39,357 bases of DNA from Pinguiococcus pyrenoidosus. Taxonomy: Eukaryota; Sar; Pinguiophyceae; Pinguiochrysidales; Pinguiochrysidaceae. Under the pieces are notes generated by a model. It was not told where the DNA came from, did no database searches, and was given only the letters and a program-made list of their open reading frames with translations. The DNA is taken from positions 1-39,357 of the forward strand of contig JAAMXY010002039.1 in the NCBI GenBank assembly GCA_019677205.1, in the 5' to 3' direction. Below, one piece after another: positions 18,820 to 30,800 of this stretch (position 1 is its first letter; every line of letters begins with the position of its first letter). Made by a program: the position numbers and the translations under genes.

Positions 18820-21800
18820 ATGTTGGGAGAAATGAAGAAAGGCGACGTGGGCGCCGCGAGCGCCAGCTCTGCCGACCTGCTTGCAGCTCGCCTGCGCGTG
18901 AGCAGCCGCTCGTCAGAGAAGCTGCGCACGCTGAAGCCTCGCACGCTGAAGCCTCGTCTGAACAGCCAGTCCACGGCAAGCCTCTCCACGAACGTACGCC
19001 TCTCAGGAAAGGCTAGGGCACGCCCGCAGGGTGTCGACGGTCTCAGAGGAAGGCCGGCCCGCCACCCTCTGCTGAGGCAGCGGGAGCTCTTTCTCGAACG
19101 CCAGGCACGGGCAGAGCTTGAGAAGGAGCTTGAGAATGTCGCGTCCAAGGTCACGGAGAGCGAAGCTGCCGAGAGTATCGAGAGGGAGCCCCAGACCCAG
19201 CCATCCTTTGTCGAGTCCCTCCACCTTCGCCCAGAAGAGCTGCGCAGTCTCCTGTTTGTGGACGGCAAGTTCGTGTACCTGGCTCCGCGGGAGGAGGAAG
19301 AGCGCACGGCATACAATCTGCAGGCGGTGCCCTACCAGTCCTTGGACCTCCGCAACTACTGCACGCTGTCGAGGGCGGGGATCACCCACTTCGTCCTCGG
19401 CGACTCGTCGGAGTTCACGCCTCTGGACGCCTGGGAGCGCGAGTTCCGCATGTACAATCGCATCCGGCGTCTGCCCTTCTTCCGCGACTATCGCAAGTGG
19501 AAGTCCTTCTACGTGTGGCGCTCAGTGGTGAGGCTGGCGAAGATCGGCAGCGCCAGAGAGGACTTCTGCGCGCAGTCCTTCTTCTTCGTCGCGTCCCTGC
19601 GGCATTGCTTGACGCGCTGCAAGAACATCTGCCATGACATCTGCGCTACGGGGATTTTCCGCCTTGAGCAGGACCACCCCGCCACGACGCACGAATTCAA
19701 CGAAGCCCAGGCATGCCTCCGGGCAGAGCGAGCCAAGGCTCTGGAAGGCTTGAATCGCTCCGTTCACGGTTTCGTGAGGGAGGCCTGCGATGACGTAGTG
19801 GAGCGCTTTCTCAAGGACAACCAAATCTCCTCGCAGCAGAGAATGACCTTTATGGAGCGGGCGTCCTTGCGATCCGAATGCCGCCGCCTCACGCGCTTCC
19901 TACGCGTCGTGGACTTCCTCGTGGAAGACACCATGCGCGAACTCGCCATGAGCGGCGTCGCTGAAGTGGCAGCGCGCCTGAGACCCTCCAACGAGAAGAT
20001 CACGGTGTTTCTGAGCGAAGAAGCGCAGGACGCCGCCGCAGCAAAGGGCATCGCCGCCTCCGCCAAACCTCTGTTCCGGCTTACGGCGGACTTTGGCGGG
20101 AGCGACGGCCACGTGGACATCCTTCCGCGTCTGGCGCATCTGCAGCAGTGCTTTGCGCTCATGATCGGCGAGGCGCTCAAGGTTGTGAGCATTCCGGAGC
20201 GCTGCCTCGGACACGAGACCTTCCAAGCCTACGCCATCGGCGACACCGGCGACCAGGCCGACGCTGTCGGTCGCAAGGAGCCGATGGAGGTGATTCTTAG
20301 CAGTGACAAGCAGTTGGACAGCTTGAAGCGGCAGATAGATGAGGATGTCAGTGCTGCGTACCAGCGCGTCCTGGCGTACGTCTCGGTGTTCCAGCCCTAC
20401 AAGGAGACGTACTACGCCAACGATGAGTACGTCACGGGCATCCGCGAGACCTATGCTCACGCGACCGTGAATCTAGAGGACTACGTCGCGGCCATCGAGA
20501 AGTACAGGGAGCAGGGTGCCGCCTTCAACGGCATTCCCTATGTGGCCCACGTGGAGATCTTCGAGGTGGACTCGTCGGAGCTCAAGCAGAAGCTGATGCC
20601 CAGTCCCATCGTGTGCCTCGATGCTCTGCAGAAGCTGCTGCCGGAGCTGATGGCGGAGCTGTGCCACAGCTTGTTGGGCAACTTGAATCGCCTGATCCCC
20701 ATCATCACGCGTATCCCTTCAAGCGCGGCGGAGTTCATTGAGAAGAAGCAGGTGGTGGTGGAGGCGCAGCAGAGGATGGAGGACTTCAAAGGCCAACTGA
20801 CCAAGGCGCAGGAAATGCGCAAGATCATCGAGAGTCAGCACTGGAGCGTTCCAGACGAGAGCACCGCCAGCCTCCGCGTGATCGACGAGAACGTTCAGAC
20901 GCTAGAGAACGGCATTCAGGAGGCAGAGGGGCGAGAGGAAGAGGACACCAGGCGCTTCGGGCAGGAGATCGAGGAAGAGGTGCCTCGACTGAAAAAGCGC
21001 ATCGCGAAGCTTCGAGAGCACCTCGACGATCCGCGCGTCTCGTCGACCAGCGCCTCTGCTCAAGACGTCCTGGCCTTCCTGGCCAAACGCCAGGAAGAGC
21101 TGCTCGCGCACAAGCAGCATGCGGAGCAGCTGGCGGAGTACCAAACTGCCCTTGGCATCGAACCCGACGAGTATGAGACCCTTGAGGAAGTGCAAGGCGA
21201 CCTCGCGCTCAAGGCGGCGTTCTGGACGGCCGTGAAGGACTGGGCGCTCACGAGCGACACGTGGCTGTCTACGGCCTTGGGCGAGGTGGACGCCAATGAG
21301 CTCGAGAAGGAAGTGACCCGCTACAACCGCATCGTCACCAAGGCGACCAAGGGCCTTCCCCAGAACCCCAAGGTGCCGGAGCTCAAGGCCGCTGTCGACA
21401 CGTTCTCGCCAGTGCTGCCAGTCGTCCGCGATCTTCGCAGCGAGAGTATGAAGGAGCGGCATTGGCACCAGATCCACGCGCTGATCGGCTTTGAGATCCA
21501 TTCAACGGAGGCCGACAGGCCATCCTTCACGCTCGGAGATCTGATCGAACGAAAGGTCACGAAGTTCCACGAGGAGATCACCACCATCGCGACGTCGGCG
21601 CAGCAGGAGGCAGTGCTGCAAGGCATGATGAGCAAAGTCGAGGACATCTGGGCGACGGCCAATCTCGAGGTCAAGCACTACAAAGAGACCAAGGATGTCT
21701 TCATTCTCGGCGACATCAGCGAAGTTAGCGCCAACCTGGACGATTCCCTGGTGACGATCAGCACCGTCCTTGGGTCCCGATACGTGGCGGGGATCCGAGA

Positions 21801-24800
21801 CTCGGTGGAAGACATGCGCCGCCGCCTTATTCTGATGCAGGACACGCTGGACGAGTGGCTCTTGTGCCAGAAGAGCTGGATGTATTTGGAGAGCATCTTC
21901 TCGGCGCCGGACATCCAGCGCCAGCTGCCGAACGAGAATCGTGTCTTCCAGGCAATCGACGCGTCCTGGAAGGGCATCATGCGACTCACGCACGACGAGC
22001 CTCGTGCGCTCGCCTGCGCCACCGTACCGGGGCGAAAGGACACCTTCGTGTCTCACAATGCTGCTCTTGACCAGATTCAGAAGAACTTAGAGGACTACTT
22101 GGAAACGAAGCGCGCGAGCTTCCCGCGATTCTACTTCCTGTCGAACGACGAGCTGCTCGAGATCCTGTCCCAGGCCAAGGACCCGCACGCTGTGCAGCCG
22201 CATCTTCGCAAGTGCTTCGACAATCTGGTGCGCCTGCAGTTTGGCGAAGAGCCCGAGTCCGTGGACATCAAGGGCATGTTCTCAAGCGAAGGCGAGCACG
22301 TCCAGTTCGCCAACCCGAATCTCAAGGCGCGCAACCAAGTCGAGGACTGGCTTCGTGCGGTGGAGGAGAACATGAAGGACACCTTGCGGCGACTCATGAA
22401 GGCCGGGCTTCTAGACTACGACGAATGCAAGCGCTCCGACTGGGTCGGTCGACATGCGGGTCAGATTGTCGCCACGGTGGCGCAGATGACATGGGCGCGA
22501 GGCACCGAGAAGGCGCTCATGGACAAGGACGATCCCGTGGCCGCCATGAAGACATGGTACGACGACTATGTCTTCGAGCTGAACGAGCTGATCGTGAAGA
22601 TCCGGAGGAACCTCACCAAGATCGAGCGCAAGATCATCGTGGCGCTCGTTACGACGGACGTCCACGCGCGCGACATCATCGAGGAGCTGCACGAGAAGGA
22701 GGTATCCGACATTCTGAACTTCACCTGGCAGCAGCAACTGCGATACTATTGGGACGTCAACGTCGACGACTGCGTCATCAAGCACTCCGACGCTCTGATT
22801 CGATACGGCTACGAGTACATGGGCGCGACCAGCCGACTAGTGATCACGCCGCTCACCGACCGCTGCTGGCTGACGCTCACGGGCTCGTACGGGCTCAAGC
22901 TCGGGGCGGCACCGGCTGGACCCGCCGGCACGGGCAAGACGGAAAGTTCCAAGGACCTCGCCAAGGCCATGGGAATCCTGTGCATTGTGTTCAACTGCAG
23001 CGATCAGATCGACTACAAAATGATGGGGAAGCTCTTCCGGGGCCTGGCGCAGGCCGGCTGCTGGACGTGCCTGGACGAGTTCAACCGGATCGACATCGAG
23101 GTGCTCTCCGTCATCGCGCAGCAGCTCACCGTGCTGCGGCAAGGTCGTCTGATGAAGAAGCCGAACATCAACTTCATGGGCGTGGAGATCATCCTCAAGG
23201 ATCATCACACGATCGTCACCATGAATCCCGGATACGCCGGTCGGACGGAACTTCCCGACAACCTCCAAGTCTGCTTTCGGCCCGTCGCAATGATGGTCCC
23301 CAACTACTCTCTCATTGCGGAGATCATGCTCTTTGCCGAGGGCTTCGGAGACGCAAAGACGCTCTCTCGCAAGATGTGCAAGCTGTACATCCTGTGCTCC
23401 GAGCAGCTGTCGCAGCAGCCCCACTATGACTATGGTCTCCGCGCAGTCAAGTCCGTCCTGGTCATGGCCGGGGCCCTCAAGCGCGCCAATCCCGACGTCC
23501 GGGAAGATCTCACGCTGATCCGGGCGCTGCGGGACAGCAACATTCCAAAGTTCCTCTCCGACGACCTGCCGCTCTTCGCAGCGATCATCGGCGACCTCTT
23601 CCCGGGCGCCGTCATTCCCTCCAACGACTATGGTGAGTTTTCCGTGGCGCTCGACGAAGAGATCCACAAGGCTGGGCTTCAGAAGGTACCCGGCTTCGTG
23701 AACAAGGTGATCCAGTTGTTCGACATCTTCAACATCCGCTTCGGTGCCACCCTCGTGGGCCCCACGGGCGCGGGCAAGACCACATGCTACCGGATTCTGC
23801 AGGGCATCATGACGAACCTGCGAGAGAAGGGCAGTTCGAACCCGGTGTTCCAGCGCGTCCGCGTGAGCGTGCTCAATCCGAAGTGCATCACGATGGGGGA
23901 GCTGTATGGCGAGTTCAACGAGCTCACGCAGGAGTGGCACGACGGTCTCGCCTCGACGCTGATGCGCATGGACGTCGCGGACACCACGGAGGACAGGAAG
24001 TGGACGGTGTTCGACGGGCCCATCGACGCGCTGTGGATCGAGAACATGAATACGGTTCTTGACGATAACATGACGCTGTGCCTTGCGAACGGAGAGCGCA
24101 TCAAGCTCAAGGTGGAGATGAAGATGCTCTTCGAGGTGATGGACCTCGCCGTGGCGTCGCCAGCCACCGTGAGCCGAATTGGCGTGGTGTACATGACACC
24201 GAGCGATCTGGGCTGGCTCCCATACGTGCAGACCTGGGCCGTGCAGCAGCTCCCGGAGGAGCTTCCGGCCCCGGTACGCCAGCACGTGGTGCATCTCTTT
24301 GAGGTGACCCTGCAGGCGGCACTGGATCTGGTGTCCAAGAGATTCTCACAGGCCATCAAGACCGTGGACATACAGCTCGTCACCAGCGTCAGCTACGTCT
24401 TCAAGACGCTCTTCACCGAGCAGAGGGGCGTCGCCATGGGTGGAGCGCTCGAGGAGCTGAAGACTCTGGCCGAGAAGATCTTCTTCTTTTCCGTCGTGTG
24501 GGGCCTTGGTGCCTCCATCGACTTCAAGCACTGGGAGGCCTTTGACGACTTCATCCGCCGCCTCTTTGACGACAACGCCATCAACACGCGCGTCCCGCCC
24601 AATGGCGTGGTCTTCGACTTCTTCGTGGATGTCGGGTCGGCTTCCTTCAAGGAATGGAACGAGATCGTCCCTGCTTTCGAATTCCAGCCGGACCAGTCCT
24701 ACTTCCAGATGGTCGTCCCGACGATGGACACCGTGCGCTTCAGCTACGTCATCTCGCATTTGATTGACGTCAACAAGCCCGTCTTCATCACCGGCGTCAC

Positions 24801-27800
24801 GGGCACCGGCAAGAGCGTTCTCGGCCAAAGCCTACTGAAGCATCTGGAGCCTCTCGCCCACGAGGGGACGGGTGGCAAAGGCGTGGTGCCCGTGTTCGTC
24901 AACTTCTCCGCGCAGACGTCGTCCCTCGTGACGCAGTCCACCATCGAGAGCAAGCTGGAGAAGAAACGCAAGAACCTCCTGGGGGCACCCGCCGGCAGAA
25001 AGATCATCATCTTCGTGGACGACGTCAACATGCCCAAGGTGGAGGAATACGGTGCACAGCCGCCGGTAGAGCTGCTGCGGCAGTTTCTGGACTTCCAGGG
25101 CTTCTACGACAGAGATAAGCTCTTCTGGAAGGACATCGAGAACACCAACCTTTTTGCCTGCGCGGCGCCACCAGAGGGCGGGCGGAACGAGGTGACGCCG
25201 CGCTTCGTCCGGCATTTCAACGTGCTCAGCGTGCCTCCGGCCAGTGCGGAGATCATGTCCCGGATCTTCTCTAGCATCCTCTCGGGCTTCACCGCGGTGG
25301 GCAAGTTTGACGCAAGCATCCGAGACGCGGTGCCGGCCGTGGTCGCGGCGACGATCGAGGTCTTTGGGCGGATCTCGCAGGAGCTGCTACCGACGCCTGC
25401 GAGGTTCCACTACACCTTCAACCTGCGCGACATCTCGAAGGTTTTCCAGGGGATTCTGATGATCACCAAGTCCCGCTGCAACACGACGGAGGGCTTCGTG
25501 AAGCTCTGGAGCCACGAGTGCCAGCGGGTCTTCTACGACCGTCTCATCGACGCCAACGATCAGCAGTGGTTCAAGAGCCTTGTCATCGAGCTCCTGGGGC
25601 GGCATTTCCGGATGCCCAAGACCGAAGAGGAGCTCTTCGCATCCCCGACCCTCTTTTGCGACTTCCTCCGGCCCAACGCAGATGTGAGGCAGTACGAAGA
25701 AGCGCCGAGCGTCGCCCGCGTCGCCGATCTGCTGAACGACAAGTCCGACGAGTACAACACGGAGTTCGCGAATCAGATCAACCTCGTGTTCTTCGAGGAC
25801 GCCATCACGCACGCCTGCCGCATCTCTCGGATCCTGCGGCAACCGCGAGGCAACGCGATGCTGGTCGGCGTGGGGGGCAGCGGCAAGCAGAGCCTCACTC
25901 GCATAGCGGCGTTCACTGCCGGCATGTCCTGCCGGCAGATTGAGATCACGCGTGGGTATGGCCTCCACGAGTTTCGGGAGGACATCAAGAAGTACATGCT
26001 GGTTGCCGGCGTGGCGGTGGAAGACATTGTCTTCCTCTTCACCGACTCGCAGATCGTGGTGGAGGACATGCTGGAGGACATTAACAACATGCTGAACTCC
26101 GGGGAGATTCCCAACCTCTTCGCATCGGACGAGAAGGACAAGATCTGCGGAGACATGGTCCCGGTGCTCAAGAAGTTGGGCGTCCCGGAGACGCGGGACA
26201 ACGCCTGGCAGCACTTCGTGCTGAACGTACGCGACCACCTGCACACCGTCCTGTGCATGTCTCCCGTTGGCGACGCGCTCCGTGTGCGCTGTCGGGCCTT
26301 CCCCTCGCTCATTGCCTGCACAACCATCGACTGGTACATGGCCTGGCCGAAGGCCGCGCTCCTCTCCGTCGCCGAGCGCTTCCTGGGGTCGCTCGAGCTC
26401 GCAGAGGAGTCCTACCGCACCGCGCTCATCGAGATGTGCAGCATCGTGCACAAGAGCGTCGAGAGCATGTCGGTCACGTTCTTTGAGCAGCTCCGCCGCA
26501 AGGTGTACACCACGCCCAAGAGCTTCCTCGACCTGATCAGCCTGTACACGTCGATGCTGGGCAAGCTGCAGATGTCCATCGACGTCAAGGCCGAGCAGAT
26601 GACAGTCGGCGTCGCCAAGCTCGAAGAAACGAACGGAATCGTCGCCAGTCTGAAAGAAGACCTCTCCAAGCTCGAGCCGGTGCTGAAGCAGAAGGCCGAA
26701 GAGACCGAGAAGCTGCTGGAGCAGGTGGCCGTCGACCAGGCGGCGGCCGATCTCGTGAAGGAGAAGGTGTCCGTGGAGGCCGCCCTGGTGGGCAAGCAGG
26801 CGGAGGAAGTTGCGGCCATCCAAGCCGAAGCCCAGGCTGCGCTCGACGTGGCGCTGCCGGCGCTCCAGAGCGCCATCACCGCCTTGAACAGCCTCTCCAA
26901 GGATGACATCAGCATCGTCAAGTCCTTCCCCAAGCCTCCGGTGGCCGTCCAGGTCGTGATGGAGGCCATCTGCATCATGCTGGATGCCAAACCCGACTGG
27001 GACGCCGCCAAGAGGCTCCTGAACGACTCGGCCTTTCTGGACCGCCTGAGGAGCTACGACAAGGACAACATCTCGCCGAAGATCCTGCAGAAGATCCGCA
27101 CCAAGTACATCCCGCGAGAGGAGTTCCAGGTGGAGAACGTGGCCAAGGTGTCCAGCGCGGCGAAGGGCATGTGCATGTGGGTGCATGCGATGGACGTGTA
27201 CGCCTCCGTGGCCAAAGAGGTCGAGCCGAAGAAGCAGAAGGTGGCCGAGCTCAACGCGCAGCTGGACGACGCGAATCGGAACCTGAAGGTCAAGACGGAC
27301 CAACTGCAGGAGGTGACGGACAAGGTCGCCGCGCTGCAGAAGCAATGCGACGAGGCGATGAGCGAGCGCAAGCGTCTTGCCGAGGAGGCGGCGCTCACGC
27401 AGGCGCGCCTCGAGCGCGCCAACAAGCTCACGTCTGGGCTGGCCGACGAGGGCGTCCGGTGGAAAGCCACGCTAGAAAGGCTCGGGAGGGAGAAGATCAA
27501 CCTCATCGGAGATGCCTTCCTGTCCTGCGCCGCTGTGTCCTACTACGGCCCGTTCACGGGCGAGTATCGCAACGCGCTTGTGGACAGCTGGATCGACAAC
27601 GCGATCTCCAGTGAGCTGCCTTGCTCGGGCCGTGAGTACTCGCTGACCAAGACTCTCGGGGATCCCGTGGAGATCCGCGAGTGGCAGAACAACGACTTGC
27701 CCACCGACGCGGTCAGCAGCAACAACGCTATTCTGGTGACTCGAGGCAAGCGCTGGCCGCTCATGATCGATCCACAGGGGCAGGCGAACAAGTGGATCAA

Positions 27801-30800
27801 GAAGACGAACGAAGATAGGAAGCTGGCCGTGACCGTGATGAGCGATTCCAACCTGCTGCGGACGCTGGAGAACTGCATCCGCGTCGGCCGGCCGCTGCTG
27901 ATCGAGGACGTGGGCGAGTATCTCGAGCCGGCGCTCGAGCCCATTCTGCAGCGAGCCACCTTCAAGCAGGGCAATCGAATCCTGATCCGACTCGGCGATT
28001 CCGACGTGGATTACGATCCGAACTTCAACTTGTACATGACTTCGAAGAACCCCAATCCGCACTACCTGCCGGAGGTTTGCATCAAGGTGACGCTGATCAA
28101 CTTCACGGTCACGCTGAGCGGCTTGGAAGACCAGCTGCTGGGGATGGTAGTGCGCAAGGAGAGGCCGGACATCGAGGACCGCAAGGTGCGCCTCGTGCTG
28201 CGCATGGCGGAGGACAAGAAGCTTCTGCAGGATCTGGAGGCCAAGATCCTCAAGCTGCTCTCCGAGTCCAAGGGCAACATCCTCGACGACGAGGTTCTCA
28301 TCAACACGCTCGACAACTCGAAGACCACCTCGAAGGTTATCAAGGAGCGCGTGGAGGAGGCAGAGAAGACGGAGGTGGAGATCAACGAAGCGCGGGCGCG
28401 CTACATGCCGGCGTCCACGAGGGGGGCGCTGCTGTACTTCGTCATCGCGGACATGGGCCGCGTGGACCCGATGTACCAGTACTCCTTGGCATACTTTCAA
28501 GCCCTGTTCGACACATGCCTAGACCAGGCGGAGCCGTCCACCGTGCTGCCGACCCGGATCCAGAACATCATCGACTACTCCACGTACACGGTGTACGCGA
28601 ACATCTGCCGCGGCCTGTTCAAGCAGCACAAGATTCTGTTCTCTTCGCTTCTCGCCTTCAGCATCCTGAGAAACGCGGGCAAGATCCACGAGGCAGAGTG
28701 GCAGCTCTTCACGCGTGGTGCGGGCGTGGTGGACCGGAGCAGCATGCCTCCCAATCCCCGCCCAGACGTCATAAGCGAGGCATCCTGGGACCTGCTGTTC
28801 GCCGCGGAGGCCCGGATAAGCGTCCAGCCGAGTACCGGAGAGGAGGCTGAGGCAGAGAAGCAGGGGGAAAAGCTAGCGCCCTTCCAGGACATCTGCGCAG
28901 GTATCGCCAAGGAATGGGAGGTCTGGTCGGCGTGGGCAAGCGCAACGGATCCTTTCTCAGAGACGCTACCCGGTCGATATCAAGGAAAGCTCAATCTGTT
29001 CATGCGGCTGCTGCTGCTGAAGGTCTTCCGGGAGGATCTTCTGCAGCACAGCATTCAGCGCTTCGTGGGCGCCGAGCTCGGGAAGCGCTTCCAGGAGAGC
29101 CCGGTCACGAGCATGGAGGAGGTATTCAACGACTTGAACAAGACCACGCCGTGCATCTTCATCTTGTCGAAGGGTGCCGATCCCACGAACATGGTGCTCC
29201 GCTTTGCTCTCGAGCGCGGCTATGCCGACCGCATTCACCTTGTGTCGCTGGGCCAAGGCCAGGGCCCGGTTGCCGAGCGGCTCGTGGCTCGAGGATGCGA
29301 GACAGGTGACTGGGTCCTGCTCCAGAACGCAATGCTTGCCAAGAGCTGGTTGCCGGCCATGGAGACCATGATCATGAACCTGCCGGGCCGGGCGAGCACC
29401 ATCCACGACGACTTCCGGCTGTTCCTCACGTCGTCGCCGGCAAGCTACTTCCCGGTGGCCGTGCTCCAGAACGGCGTGAAGATGACGAACGAGCCGCCCA
29501 ACGGCATCAAAGCCAACGTGATCAAGTCGTTTGCGAACCTGGTCAAGGAGGAGTACTTCGAGTCGAGCCGCAAGTCGCGAGCATTCAAAGCTCTGCTGTG
29601 CAGCATTGCCCTCTTCCACGCGAACATACAAGAGCGGCGCAAGTTCGGCCCCCTGGGCTGGAACATCCAGTACGCATTCGACGAGTCGGACCTGGAAACC
29701 AGCTTCGCCGTCCTACACCGCTTCCTTGAAGAGCAGGACGACATTCCGTGGGGAGCCCTGACGTTCATCACCGGCCAGATCAACTACGGTGGTCGGGTCA
29801 CCGACGACTGGGATCGACGCTGCCTGATGAGCATCTTGAGCAAGTTCGTGACGCCGGAGGTGCTTCATGAGGCGTACCGATTCAGCGACTCCGGCACGTA
29901 CTACGCTCCCAAGGACACGGACCTGCAGGGAATGCTGCAGTACTTCGACGCCTTGCCAAGCGTTGACGATCCCGAGGTGTTCGGGATGCACGAGAATGCC
30001 AACACGACTTTCAACCGGCAGGAGAGCTTGAAGCTGATGAAGGCCATCCTTGACCTGCAGCCCCGGTCGAGCGGAGGGGACTCGGGCAAATCCAGCGACG
30101 AGATCGTGATCGATCTCGCGACGAACTTCCAGGAGCTGACTCCCGATCTGCTTGACGACGAGGCGGCCGGACCGACTACGTTTGTCATCCAGGGCAACGG
30201 ATTGCTGCCGTCGCTGGCAATCGTCTTGAAGCAGGAGATGGTGAAGTTCAACCGCCTCGTCCGCCGGATGCAGAGCACGTTGATTGAGCTGAAGAAGGCA
30301 ATCAAAGGCCTGATTGTGATGTCGCTGGACCTGGACCGGATGTACACCGCTTTCATGATGAATGCCGTCCCCGGGCTGTGGAGCTCCGTTTCCTTTGCAT
30401 CCTTGAAGAGCCTCGGCTCGTGGGTGAAGGACCTCATCTACCGCGTAGATTTCATGCATACCTGGCTGGTCCACGGCGAACCAGCGGCCTTTCCGTTGCC
30501 CGTGTTCTTCTTTCCGCAGGGGTTCATGACCGGCACGCTCCAGACCTTCGCGCGCAAGTACCAGGTGGCCATTGACACGCTGAACTTCAAGTTCCAAGTG
30601 GTGCAGAAGCCACATACCGAGATTGAGGCACGGCCCGAGGATGGCGTGCTTGTGTACGGCTTGTGGCTCGAGGGCGCGCGCTTCGACCCCGCCACGCAGA
30701 GGCTGGCGGTGTCGAGGACCGGAGAGATGTACACCCCGCTGCCCGTGGTCCACTTCCAGCCGGAGGTGGACCACAAGGTGCCGGAGCAGGTCTACCAATG

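Noticed and set aside
22837-24294. 485-codon minus-strand open frame opposite the dynein gene
   Set aside because: It lies wholly antisense to the conserved AAA1/AAA2 region; His/Asp/Val-rich composition is the mirror of GC-rich codon use, with no motif.
25387-27345. 652-codon minus-strand open frame opposite the dynein gene
   Set aside because: It is antisense to AAA3, AAA4 and stalk sequence with high-scoring motifs; it is a shadow of strong third-position GC bias.
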